A stretch of DNA of 64,000 nt. It comes from Dongia deserti (GTDB taxonomy: Bacteria; Pseudomonadota; Alphaproteobacteria; Dongiales; Dongiaceae). Positions 32,034 to 40,512 of this stretch are shown piece after piece. The DNA lies in the NCBI RefSeq assembly GCF_003574735.1, contig NZ_QORW01000009.1, positions 62,001 through 126,000 of the forward strand, in the 5' to 3' direction. The notes below the pieces were generated by a model. That model was given only the letters and a program-made list of their open reading frames with translations. It was not told the origin of the DNA and did not search any database. The translations under genes and the position numbers were made by a program. The stretch's first letter is position 1, and each line of letters starts with the position of its first letter.

Positions 32034-32438
32034 ATGCAAGCGATTGTCCCCTATCTCACAGTCAGCAACGCGTCCGAAGCGATCGATTTCTACAAGAAGG
32101 CGTTCGACGCCAAGGAGAATTCCCGCATGCCGGAGGAGAACGGCAAGCGCATCATGCATGCCGATCTCACCATCCATGGCGGCACCATCTTCGTGATGGA
32201 CGAGTTTCCGGAATATGGCAGCGCCAAGCATCCGAATGCCGAGCGCAAGAGCCCCGTCGGGATTGTCATCCAGCTCTCCACGCCGAAGGACGTGGATGCC
32301 GTCTATGCCCAGGCCGTCGCCGCCGGCGCCAAGAGCACGCAGGAGCCGGCCGACATGTTCTGGGGCGCCCGCTACGCCGCGATGCTCGACCCGTTTGGCC
32401 ATGAATGGATGCTGAACTCGGCGCTGGAGAAGAAATAG
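32034..32438 (+). CDS. VOC-family (PhnB-like) protein
   Basis: A 134-residue protein of the PhnB/glyoxalase-like type: VPYLTVSNASEAIDFYKKAF, then MHADLTIHGGTIFVMDEFP, and the end WGARYAAMLDPFGHEWMLN. Start ATG 32034 follows GGAGG. It sits between the DUF1428 and DUF899 genes; such sets commonly answer to one local regulator. Substrate unknown. Confidence 0.85.
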   Translation: MQAIVPYLTVSNASEAIDFYKKAFDAKENSRMPEENGKRIMHADLTIHGGTIFVMDEFPEYGSAKHPNAERKSPVGIVIQLSTPKDVDAVYAQAVAAGAKSTQEPADMFWGARYAAMLDPFGHEWMLNSALEKK

Positions 32439-32447
32439 GAGACCACC

Positions 32448-33170
32448 ATGCAAGACCAAAAGATCGCCTCTGAAGCGGAGTGGATCGAAGCCCGCAAGAC
32501 CATGCTCGCCGAGGAGAAGAAGCTAGCTACGGCGCGCGAACGAGTCGCCGCCGCGCGCCGCGACCTGCCCTGGCTCAAGATCGAGAAGGACTACGCGTTC
32601 GACACGGTCGACGGCAGGAAGACTTTGTCCGACCTGTTCGACGGACGCAGCCGGCTGTTCGTCCAGCACTTCATGTTCGCGCCGGAGTGGGAGGCAGGTT
32701 GCCCGGGCTGCTCCTTCGCGACCGATCACATCGATGCAGCGTACAGGCACCTGCGGCACCATGACGTCACCTTCGTGATCGTGTCGCGCGCGCCGCTCGC
32801 AAAGCTGCAGGCCTACAGGAAGCGGATGGGCTGGGATGTCAACTGGGTGTCGTCGCTGGGAAGCGATTTCAACTACGACTTCCACGTCTCCTTCACCAAG
32901 GAACAGCTGGCAAAGGGCAAGGTCTTCCACAATTTCGAGCTGATCGACAATTCCACGATGGAGGATCTGCCCGGCGGCAGCATCTTCTACAAGGACGCCG
33001 ACGGCGCGATCTACCTGACCTATGCCGATTACGGCGACGGCAGCGGCGAAGTGCTCGGCACCTACATGATCCTCGACCTCATGCCCAAAGGCCGCAACGA
33101 ATCAAGCCCGATGAACTGGATCAAGCGGCATGACGAGTACGAGGAAGACAAGAAGAGGAAGGCCAGCTAG
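32448..33170 (+). CDS. DUF899 family thioredoxin-like protein
   Basis: A 240-residue protein with the DUF899 features: an N-terminal coiled helix (ARKTMLAEEKKLATARERV), the conserved LPWLKIEKDYAFDT, LFVQHFMFAPEWEAGCPGCSF (a Cys pair) and the end YADYGDGSGEVLGTYMILD. The Cys-x-x-Cys here is CPGC. The family is often next to transporters and detoxifying enzymes. It is the last gene before a stem-loop. Confidence 0.82.
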   Translation: MQDQKIASEAEWIEARKTMLAEEKKLATARERVAAARRDLPWLKIEKDYAFDTVDGRKTLSDLFDGRSRLFVQHFMFAPEWEAGCPGCSFATDHIDAAYRHLRHHDVTFVIVSRAPLAKLQAYRKRMGWDVNWVSSLGSDFNYDFHVSFTKEQLAKGKVFHNFELIDNSTMEDLPGGSIFYKDADGAIYLTYADYGDGSGEVLGTYMILDLMPKGRNESSPMNWIKRHDEYEEDKKRKAS

Positions 33171-33191
33171 TACTGTCCGCCTAATTAAGCT

Positions 33192-33219
33192 CCCCTTCCC
33201 CCCTCGCGGGGGGAAGGGG
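33192..33219. terminator. 12-bp C/G-rich stem-loop after DUF899
   Basis: A perfect CCCCTTCCCCCC / GGGGGGAAGGGG stem with a TCGC loop is followed by ATTTGTTT. It lies 21 bases after the DUF899 stop, so it plausibly ends the MarR-linked transcript before the transporter gene. Confidence 0.65.
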
Positions 33220-33258
33220 ATTTGTTTGAGTGGGTAAAGAGATCTAGGAGCAGTCATA

Positions 33259-34707
33259 GTGACCGCGCATATTCAAGGCAAGAGCCGCTGGCTCGCGCTC
33301 ATCATTCTCTGTCTGGGCGATCTGATGATCGTGCTCGATTCGACGGTCGTGAACGTCGCGCTGCCGTCGATCCGCACCGATCTCGGCTTCTTGGAAACCA
33401 CCTTGGTCTGGGTGGTGAATGCGTATCTGCTGACCTACGGCGGCTTCCTGCTGCTGGGCGGGCGGCTGGGCGATCTCTATGGGCATCGCAAGCTGTTCCT
33501 GATCGGCATCGTATTCTTCACCCTTGCCTCGCTCGCCTGCGGCCTCGCCAACTCGCAAGGACTGCTGATCGCGGCGCGCGCCATCCAGGGCCTCGGCGGC
33601 GCCATCGTCTCCGCCGTGGCGCTCTCGCTCATCATGATCATCTTCACCGAGGCGGAGGAGCGCGCAAAGGCGATGGGCGTGTTCGGCTTCGTGATCGCCG
33701 GCGGCGGCTCGGTCGGCGTGCTGCTCGGCGGATTGCTGACCGATCTGCTCAATTGGCACTGGGTGTTCCTGGTCAATATCCCGCTCGGCGCCATCGTCTA
33801 TGCGCTAACACTCGCGCTGGTGCCGGACGATCATGCGGGCGAGAAGAACGAGCGCCTGGATTTCGGCGGCGCCATCACGGTCACCCTGTCGCTGCTGCTC
33901 GCGGTCTATGCCATCGTCGACGGCAACGAGGCTGGCTGGGGCTCGCTGCAGACCATCGGATTGCTCGCGCTCGCTGCCATCCTCATGGCGGCATTCCTCG
34001 TCATCGAGCTCAAGGTGTCGGCGCCGTTGATGCCGCTCGGCCTGTTTCGCCTGCGCAACCTCTCCGTCGCGAATGTCGCGAGCGTGCTGTGGGCGGCGGC
34101 GATGTTCGCCTGGTTCTTCCTGTCCGCGCTCTACATGCAGATCGTGCTGGGCTACAGCCCGATGGAGGTCGGCCTCGCCTTCCTGCCGGGCAATCTCATC
34201 ATGGGCGCGTTCTCGCTCGGCCTGTCGGCGAAGCTGGTGAACCGCTTCGGCATCCGTGCGCCGCTGGCGGTCGGGTTGCTGCTGGCTGCAGCCGGCCTTG
34301 CCTTGTTCGCGCGCGCGCCGGTCGATGGCACGTTCTGGATCGACGTGATGCCGGGCATGACCTTGCTCGGACTCGGCGCCGGCATAGCGTTCAATCCCAT
34401 CCTGCTCGCCGCCATGAACGATGTCGGCCCGCATGAATCGGGACTGGCATCCGGCATCGTCAACACCTCCTTCATGATGGGCGGCGCGCTCGGTCTCGCG
34501 ATCCTGGCCAGCCTGGCGGCGGCGCGCACCGCCAACCTGACGGCGCTTGGCGCCAGCATGCCCGTCGCGCTCAATGCCGGATACCAGATCGCCTTCCTGG
34601 TCGGCGCGGTGTGTGCCGCGATCGCCGGCGCGCTGGCGCTACTGCTGCGTCCGGCGCGGCCACAGCCCGAAGCGGCTGGAGCGCCCGCGCCCGCCGAAGC
34701 GGAGTAG
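33259..34707 (+). CDS. MFS drug transporter, DHA2 family
   Basis: A 482-residue multi-spanning permease of the EmrB/QacA type, about 14 membrane segments. It opens LALIILCLGDLMIVLDSTVVNVALP with the DHA2 motif D1 (LDxTVVNVALP), and GGRLGDLYGHRK is motif A. The start is GTG 33259. A terminator candidate and MarR-linked operon precede it; the regulator might also control it. Proton-driven export of organic compounds is expected. Confidence 0.9.
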   Translation: MTAHIQGKSRWLALIILCLGDLMIVLDSTVVNVALPSIRTDLGFLETTLVWVVNAYLLTYGGFLLLGGRLGDLYGHRKLFLIGIVFFTLASLACGLANSQGLLIAARAIQGLGGAIVSAVALSLIMIIFTEAEERAKAMGVFGFVIAGGGSVGVLLGGLLTDLLNWHWVFLVNIPLGAIVYALTLALVPDDHAGEKNERLDFGGAITVTLSLLLAVYAIVDGNEAGWGSLQTIGLLALAAILMAAFLVIELKVSAPLMPLGLFRLRNLSVANVASVLWAAAMFAWFFLSALYMQIVLGYSPMEVGLAFLPGNLIMGAFSLGLSAKLVNRFGIRAPLAVGLLLAAAGLALFARAPVDGTFWIDVMPGMTLLGLGAGIAFNPILLAAMNDVGPHESGLASGIVNTSFMMGGALGLAILASLAAARTANLTALGASMPVALNAGYQIAFLVGAVCAAIAGALALLLRPARPQPEAAGAPAPAEAE

Positions 34708-34774
34708 CCCGTTACGAGGCTTGCGCTCTCCCTTCCCGCGATTCATAAGGACTCCGGGACGGGAAGGGGGCTCC

Positions 34775-35113
34775 ATGCTGGACGAGGAAAGCGGCCGGAT
34801 TCTGGACCGGATGTACGCCGCCATGATGGCGCGGCGCACCGAGGATCCGAAACACAACAAGGCGGCGAGCCTGCTGCAGCGCGGCCGGCCGAAGATCGCG
34901 CGCAAGCTGGGCGAGAACGTGTTCGAGACCGCCATCGCCGCGATGGCCAAGGACGCCGACAGCGTGGTGGATGAAAGCGCGAAGCTGCTCTACCTGCTGC
35001 TGGCGCTGTGGGCCGATTGCGGCGTCAAGCCTGAGGAAGTCTGGCGCAAGCTGCAAGCCCGCGAGAAATTCGCCGGCCTCGCCGGTCCGGAGCAGGACGA
35101 GGCGCGGGAGTAG
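34775..35113 (+). CDS. HisE paralogue with altered metal ligands
   Basis: A 112-residue protein clearly related to HisE (LARKLGENVFETAIAAMAKD; LLYLLLALWADCG). The MazG-type ligands are changed: E47-N48-x-x-E51 where HisE has EE-x-x-E, and E67-x-x-K70 where HisE has E-x-x-D. Two of four positions are lost, so hydrolysis of phosphoribosyl-ATP is doubtful. It may be a regulatory or structural relic. It lies downstream of the transporter gene, 68 bp away, far from the his operon. Start ATG 34775 has AAGGGGG upstream. Confidence 0.75.
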   Translation: MLDEESGRILDRMYAAMMARRTEDPKHNKAASLLQRGRPKIARKLGENVFETAIAAMAKDADSVVDESAKLLYLLLALWADCGVKPEEVWRKLQAREKFAGLAGPEQDEARE

Positions 35114-35188
35114 ACTCGTCCTTCACTGTGCATTCCATCAGACGACGTTGCTCATCCCCTCCCCCAACTGGGGGGATCTCAGATCGCC

Positions 35189-35204
35189 TGTGATGCCCTT
35201 CACA
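35189..35204. promoter_or_regulatory. Crp-like site upstream of GNAT gene
   Basis: TGTGATGCCCTTCACA is a perfect TGTGA-N6-TCACA match, about 90 bp upstream of the GNAT start at 35290. The same gap holds a C/G-rich palindrome at 35161. Confidence 0.55.
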
Positions 35205-35289
35205 CGTGTCTCTCCTCGCCCTCTGCAACAATCGCGATGCGGCGCGATGTGCGTCGTGATCGGCGTTTCATGTAGAAGGATTAAGTCCC

Positions 35290-35874
35290 ATGCCGCACTT
35301 TGCCATCGTGAGCCGGCACCCGCTGTCCCAGCCGGCGGCGGTCGTGCGCCTGGCCGGGTTCCATGAGATGGCCACCATCACGGACCTGCTGTTCCGTGCC
35401 AACCATGAGTATCGCAAGGTCCTGCCGCTGCGGGTCTATGACGCCCATATGCGCGACCTCGGCGCGCTCACCGCAAGCTGGGCGGACAAGGATTTCCTGA
35501 TCGCGGAATCGGACGGCCGGATGCTCGGCGCCGTCGCCTTCTATCGCGATGCATCGCGCCAGAATTGGAACCTGGGGTGGACGCTGCCGTCGGAATGGGC
35601 GAGCCTGCGCGCGCTCGCCGTCAATCCCGAGGTGCGCGGCCGCGGCATTGGGCGGCAGCTGGCGGAGGCTTGCATGCTGCGCGCCTGGCGCATCGGCCGC
35701 CAGGTCCTCTCCGTGCACAATGCCGAATTCCAGAGCGTGGCACGCAAGCTCTATCTGCAGATGGGATTCCGGCGCTGCCCGCAATACGACCTCAATGTCG
35801 GCGACCTGCCCGATCATGATCCCAACGGCGAGCGCCTCGCCATCGAAGCATTCTGCCTCGGTCTCAAACGGTGA
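35290..35874 (+). CDS. GNAT-family N-acetyltransferase
   Basis: A 194-residue GNAT protein. The acetyl-CoA loop is EVRGRGIGRQLAEACMLRA, a clear R-x-x-G-x-G, followed by LSVHNAEFQSVARKLYLQMGF. The N-terminal third (FAIVSRHPLSQPAAVVRLAGF) is unassigned. A Crp-like site lies upstream. It stands alone; no target is inferable. Confidence 0.82.
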   Translation: MPHFAIVSRHPLSQPAAVVRLAGFHEMATITDLLFRANHEYRKVLPLRVYDAHMRDLGALTASWADKDFLIAESDGRMLGAVAFYRDASRQNWNLGWTLPSEWASLRALAVNPEVRGRGIGRQLAEACMLRAWRIGRQVLSVHNAEFQSVARKLYLQMGFRRCPQYDLNVGDLPDHDPNGERLAIEAFCLGLKR

Positions 35875-36206
35875 AAGGGCCCATGAACCACGTCCGTGCC
35901 TCACAACCGCACACCGGCCAGCATGCGCGCGAGCTTCTGCGCGATCCGGCTTGAAGCTGCAGCGCGTTGCGTCGACGCGCTCGTCCATGAGTATCGTCGT
36001 GGCAACGGCGACCTAGTCCTTTCGATATAGATTATGGTTAATCGTTCGTTACACATACTGACGTGTAGCGGCCTATGCCGCTTGCGCGCTGGACAGGATT
36101 TTTCGCGCCGTTATCCTGCATTTTAGGTATTCGGCCGACTATGGGCTGGTGGCGCACGCAGACGGCCGGGTGCCGGTGACCTTCAAGTTTTGGGGGGACG
36201 CGGCGG
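35875..36206. other. 332-bp gap before the protease gene
   Basis: No convincing gene. A 23-codon frame at 35883 follows the GNAT stop but is too short to support. A stretch at 36017-36058 (TTCGATATAGATTATGGTTA and onward) is clearly AT-rich for this DNA and is probably the promoter of the protease-TPR gene. The end is a G-run before the start codon. Confidence 0.4.
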
Positions 36207-38387
36207 ATGCGGCGGACTATCCGGTGGTTTCTAGCGGCCCTGATGGCGCTGGGAACGCTCTCAATCCTGGCGACTCAATTGCACGTCAAGCCCGCCGCGG
36301 CCGTGGCGTTCGGCAAGGATGACCGGCATCCCGTCCAGCGCACCAAGGGCACCGAGGGCGCTGCGATCGGCCTGGTCTTCTACCAGGCGGCCAATGGCCA
36401 GTTCGCGGCCGGCACCGGCTTCCTGGTCTCGCCCTGCCACGTCCTCACCGCCTATCACGTGGCAGCCGGCGGCTACAAAGTGGACGAGACTACCACCAGC
36501 ACCTTCTATGTCGGCGACGGCAAGATCGGCCCGGATTTCCCCGATCTCAACCGCTTCGCCGAATCGTCGATCGCCCGTCCGGTGGTGTGGGGCCGCTATG
36601 TGCGCTTGGGTGAGAACAACAACCTCCTGGTGCGCGCCCAGTCGGTCGAGCGCAACGGCTGGGAGGACTGGGCGCTGCTGGAGCTCGACAAGTGCTTCGG
36701 CGCTAAGCCTTATTCCTACGGCTATCTGAAGCTGTCTCCAGTCACCACGCGCGAGATCATGCGGGGCGGTGCTTCGATCGCCGCGCGCTCGGTCGGGCTG
36801 CCGGGCGACAAGAGCGTGAAGAGCCTGTGGGAAGATCCGACCTGCCGGCTGATCGGCCAGATCTACGCGTCCGGCTGGCAGCATGATTGCATCACCATCC
36901 CGGGCAATTCGGGCGGGCCGCTCCTCATCAAGGACCCGGTCACGGGCGAGCAGCGCGTCGCGGCGATCACAGTCTCACACATCGCGGTCGAGGGGCTTTC
37001 TGTTGCCGCTTCGGACGCGCTGGTGCTGGGGCGCGATGATCCGAACTACTACGATTACCTCGCGATCGCCGTGCCGATCGCCGGCCTGATCGAGCGCATC
37101 CAGCCCTATCTGACCGATGACGCGCGGGTCGAGCGCTTCCTCGCCAAGCACAGGATCGACGATCACTATAGCTCCGAGCGGTCGAGCGATGCGATCGAGG
37201 ATCTCGGCGCAGCCATCACGGCGAACGCGAAGAATCCGGAGCTCCACCTGCTGCGCGCGATCTGGAACCGCTATGCCGGACGCGATGAGGATGCGCGGCG
37301 CGACCTGGACGCGGTTCTGGCGCTCGATGAGAATTTCGCGCCGGCGCGCTACCTGCGCGCCCGGATGGAGCTGGAAGACGGCGACGCCGACAGCCTGAAG
37401 CTCGCCAGCGGCGATTTCACCGTGCTCGCCAACAAGCATGCAGACTCACCCGATGTGCTGCTCTATCGCGCCATCGCACAGAATCGCGCCTCGTCTTACG
37501 ATGCCGCGATCGCGGACCTCGACCGGGTCCTGAAGCGCCAGCCGAAGAGCGCTGTCGCCGTCAACGAACGCGGCGATGCCTGGCGCGGCCTGCGCAACTA
37601 TGAGCGCGCGCTGGCCGACTACAGCAAGGCCATCACCTTCGCTTCGGACTGGCCGGAAGCCTACCGCGACCGCGGCTATCTCTATCACCTGCTGGCGCGT
37701 TCCGAGGAGGCGCGCGGTGACTTCAACCGCGCCATCAAGCTGAATGCGCGCGATGCCGAGGCTTGGAACGGCCGCGCCCTGGTCTCTCTGTCCGAAGGGC
37801 GCATCTCCGAGGCGGTCAGCGACTTCAACCGCGCGCTCGAGCTGATGCCGCAATCCGCCGCCTATTATGCCAACCGCGCAACGGCGCGCATGATCGACGG
37901 CGAGGAGAAGCGCGCGATCGAGGATTTCCGCCGCGCCGTTCAGCTCGATCCGGACGAGCCGTTCGTGAACCTGCTCTATTACATCGCCCAGGCGCGCGCC
38001 GGCGAGATGGAGAGAGCCAAGACCAGCCTCGAGAAATTCGCGGCCCAGCATCCGGATCAGGATTGGCCGCGCCCGATTGTCGATCTCTTTCTTGGCCGCG
38101 GCTCGACGGAAGCGGTGGAGCGGGCTGCGAAGGTTGCCGCGCACAGCAAGGATGTGGCGGGCCAGCGCTTCGATGCCGACTTCTATATCGGGCAATGGGC
38201 GCTGCTCGCCGGTGACCAGGCCGCAGCGATGCAGCGCCTCAAGTCGGTCTATGACAGCCGCATGCGGGAGTATCTCGAGTTCGACATCGCGCGCGCCGAT
38301 CTGAACTCCCTCGGCTCCATCGCCGAAACCCCCACTCGCACCCCCATCGACCCGAAGAAGAACGTGCCCACGGGAAGCAAGAGGTAG
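36207..38387 (+). CDS. secreted trypsin-like serine protease with TPR repeats
   Basis: A 726-residue protein with a signal peptide (RWFLAALMALGTLSILAT). Residues ~45-300 form a chymotrypsin-like peptidase: H84 in TAYHV, D154 in WEDWALLELD and S235 in IPGNSGGPLL, so the triad is complete. Residues ~330-600 hold several TPR repeats (e.g. AIADLDRVLKRQPKSAVAVN, ADYSKAITFASDWPEAY, SDFNRALELMPQSAAYYANRA). Export to the periplasm is expected. The protease-plus-TPR pairing suggests regulated digestion or an assembly role; the substrate is unknown. Confidence 0.85.
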   Translation: MRRTIRWFLAALMALGTLSILATQLHVKPAAAVAFGKDDRHPVQRTKGTEGAAIGLVFYQAANGQFAAGTGFLVSPCHVLTAYHVAAGGYKVDETTTSTFYVGDGKIGPDFPDLNRFAESSIARPVVWGRYVRLGENNNLLVRAQSVERNGWEDWALLELDKCFGAKPYSYGYLKLSPVTTREIMRGGASIAARSVGLPGDKSVKSLWEDPTCRLIGQIYASGWQHDCITIPGNSGGPLLIKDPVTGEQRVAAITVSHIAVEGLSVAASDALVLGRDDPNYYDYLAIAVPIAGLIERIQPYLTDDARVERFLAKHRIDDHYSSERSSDAIEDLGAAITANAKNPELHLLRAIWNRYAGRDEDARRDLDAVLALDENFAPARYLRARMELEDGDADSLKLASGDFTVLANKHADSPDVLLYRAIAQNRASSYDAAIADLDRVLKRQPKSAVAVNERGDAWRGLRNYERALADYSKAITFASDWPEAYRDRGYLYHLLARSEEARGDFNRAIKLNARDAEAWNGRALVSLSEGRISEAVSDFNRALELMPQSAAYYANRATARMIDGEEKRAIEDFRRAVQLDPDEPFVNLLYYIAQARAGEMERAKTSLEKFAAQHPDQDWPRPIVDLFLGRGSTEAVERAAKVAAHSKDVAGQRFDADFYIGQWALLAGDQAAAMQRLKSVYDSRMREYLEFDIARADLNSLGSIAETPTRTPIDPKKNVPTGSKR

Positions 38388-38426
38388 AACGTCGGGCAGA
38401 AGGCACAATGTCGCCACTGCTCAAAC

Positions 38427-38823
38427 TGTCACCCCGGCCTTGAGCCGGGGTCCATCCATCCGCCGCTCGGGCCGTCGTGAGCTATTGGAGGTACATCCTC
38501 TGCAACAAGCCTCATGGCACGCTATACGTCGGGATGACCAATCACATCATTGCGCGTGTGCATCAGCATCGCGAAGGACTCATTGAAGGCTTCACCAAGC
38601 GCTATGGCATCACGCGGCTGGTATACTTCGAGGAGTATGCGACGCCCGGGGAAGCGATCGCGCGCGAGAAGACGCTCAAGCGCTGGCCGCGCGCGTGGAA
38701 CATTGCTTTGATCGAGCGCGCAAATCCGAACTGGGACGACCTGTATGAAGGACTCGCGCGCTGGGCGTAATGCCAACGATCGTGCGGCGGATGAAACGAC
38801 CCCGGCTCAAGGCCGGGGTGACA
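38427..38823. mobile_element. GIY-YIG element bounded by exact 26-bp inverted repeats
   Basis: Left end 38427-38452 begins TGTCACCCCGGCC; right end 38798-38823 is its exact reverse complement over all 26 bases. Each end is itself a palindrome (CCCCGGC ... GCCGGGG). A single gene, a GIY-YIG nuclease, lies between. Related arms occur at 46678 and 61571. No clear target-site duplication was seen. Confidence 0.65.
38477..38770 (+). CDS. small GIY-YIG nuclease-family protein
   Basis: A 97-residue single-domain GIY-YIG protein of the kind often annotated as a UvrC-like or YhbQ-like nuclease. Features are YILCNKPHGTLYVGMTN, HQHREG (catalytic Arg/His region), EGFTKRYGITRLVYFEEY, and EAIAREKTLKRWPRAWN with the metal-binding Glu. 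GTG start at 38477. It lies inside a pair of inverted palindromes. A close homologue is at 61191. Confidence 0.88.
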   Translation: MSYWRYILCNKPHGTLYVGMTNHIIARVHQHREGLIEGFTKRYGITRLVYFEEYATPGEAIAREKTLKRWPRAWNIALIERANPNWDDLYEGLARWA

Positions 38824-38877
38824 GCGGGGGGTAGGCGTCAGCGTGCGTCCGTTCTGACATCTGTCATCTGAAATCTA

Positions 38878-39921
38878 TCACCCCGCCTCGAACCCCTTCA
38901 GCACATTCACCGTGTTAACCCCCAGCGCGTCCACGGCGTAGCCGCCTTCCATCACGAACAGAGTCGGGAGGTCGCAGCTTGCGATCTTTTCGCCCATGCG
39001 CAGGTAGTCCTCGTGCTGCAGCTTGAAGCGCGAGATCGGGTCCTGCTCGAACGTGTCGAGGCCGAGCGAGACCACCAGCACTTCCGCGCCGTGGGCGATG
39101 ATGCCCTTCACGGCTTCATCCATCGCGACCTCGTATTCCGGCCATTCGGTGCCCCAGGGCAGCGGCAGGTTGAGATGGTAGCCTTCGCCGGCGCCAAACC
39201 CACGCTCACCCGCGTGGCCGAGGAAATACGGAAACTCCTGCTTCGGATCGGCGTGCAGCGAGATGGTCAGCACGTCGCTGCGCTCATAGAAGATCTGTTG
39301 CGTGCCGTTGCCGTGGTGATAATCGACATCGAGGATGGCGACGCGCTTGGCGCCGGCATCGCGAAAAGCCTGGGCCGCGATCGCCGCATTGTTGAGGAAG
39401 CAATAGCCGCCATAGAAATCGCTGCCCGCATGGTGGCCCGGCGGCCGGCACAGGGCGAACGCCGCGCGCTCGCCCGTCGCCACCAGACGCTGCCCGGTCA
39501 CCGCGACTTGCGCCGAGGCATAGACCGCGCGCCAAGTGCCCGCGACGATTGGCGTGCCGGCATCGATGGCGTAGTAGCCGAGCTTGCCGTCGATGGAATG
39601 CGGCGCCTGCCGCTGCTTGCCCGGCGGCAGCAGGCCGGGCACCGGCCACACATGGGGCAGCGCGTCGAAGGTGCGGCCTGACTTCACCCACTCGTCCCAG
39701 CCATCGCGCAGGAATTCCACCAGCCCGCGGTCGTGCACGGCGAGAATCGGATCGAGGCCGAAATCCCGCAGCCCGATCACCTCGCCCAGCTTCTCGGCCT
39801 TCACGCGATCGAGCACGATCTCCGCGCGTCGCGGACATTCATGCGGCTTCACCACCTTGCCTTCGAACAGCTCGACATTGCCGTCCTGGTGGCGGTGTTC
39901 CTCGCTGTACACCGTATGCAT
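38878..39921 (-). CDS. histone deacetylase-family hydrolase (acetylpolyamine aminohydrolase-like)
   Basis: A 347-residue zinc-dependent deacetylase. It has the His pair in RPPGHHAGSDFYGGYCFLNN, the zinc ligands in DVDYHHGNGTQ and the third in LGLDTFEQDPI. Length and the YSEEHRHQD opening resemble acetylpolyamine aminohydrolase and other bacterial class II-like forms. Start ATG 39921 has AAGGG upstream; an upstream frame extension looks non-coding. A repeat arm lies at its 3' end. Confidence 0.88.
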   Translation of the reverse strand: MHTVYSEEHRHQDGNVELFEGKVVKPHECPRRAEIVLDRVKAEKLGEVIGLRDFGLDPILAVHDRGLVEFLRDGWDEWVKSGRTFDALPHVWPVPGLLPPGKQRQAPHSIDGKLGYYAIDAGTPIVAGTWRAVYASAQVAVTGQRLVATGERAAFALCRPPGHHAGSDFYGGYCFLNNAAIAAQAFRDAGAKRVAILDVDYHHGNGTQQIFYERSDVLTISLHADPKQEFPYFLGHAGERGFGAGEGYHLNLPLPWGTEWPEYEVAMDEAVKGIIAHGAEVLVVSLGLDTFEQDPISRFKLQHEDYLRMGEKIASCDLPTLFVMEGGYAVDALGVNTVNVLKGFEAG

Positions 39922-40006
39922 GTGCTGCGCCCTTCTTGCCCCGACAGACACCACCTTGCCCAACCCGATGCCATCGGTCAAAGGTCCACGCGAAGAGGCC
40001 GGAGGG

Positions 40007-40300
40007 TCAGTACGGATTCTGGCTTGGCTGAACCGGGATCGGCTCGTCTGGTGTGGTATCGTCGCGCGGGATCACCGCCGGAGGCTGGTTGCCGTCCTGC
40101 GGCTGGCTCTGCTGCTGCTGATTCTGCGGGACGATTTCAGGGGACTCGCCGCGCGGAATGCCCGAAACCCACCATACGATCACGCCCACGATAAAGAGAA
40201 CGGCAATGCCGACCGCCCAGCGCATGGCGCTGGCCTTGTTGGCCCTGACCGTCGGCATCTCGTTGTTGCGGTCGGCGCTCCGGCGTGCATCATCAGGCAT
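40007..40300 (-). CDS. single-span membrane protein with Gln/Pro-rich tail
   Basis: A 97-residue protein starting at ATG 40300 after GGAGG. It has a charged N-terminus, one hydrophobic segment (WAVGIAVLFIVGVIVWWVSG) and a disordered tail rich in Gln and Pro (PQNQQQQSQPQDGNQPP). It resembles the 61-residue protein at 40513 in layout. No family is recognised. Confidence 0.6.
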   Translation of the reverse strand: MPDDARRSADRNNEMPTVRANKASAMRWAVGIAVLFIVGVIVWWVSGIPRGESPEIVPQNQQQQSQPQDGNQPPAVIPRDDTTPDEPIPVQPSQNPY

Positions 40301-40512
40301 CGGCAGGACCTCCATCGGCGTGGCCCACCATCGTCAACCGGGCGCGTGTCCCGCCGTTGCATGAGGATGACGCTCACCGATCCCGGCAACCGCCAGGGTG
40401 CAATCCACTGTCGACGGCCGGCGCATGCCGGCTGCCCTGCTCCCGCGAGTGCCGAAAGGAAGCCCAGTCGGCGCAGTGACAGCGCCGACCCGCGCTTGGG
40501 ACTCCGCGCGGC

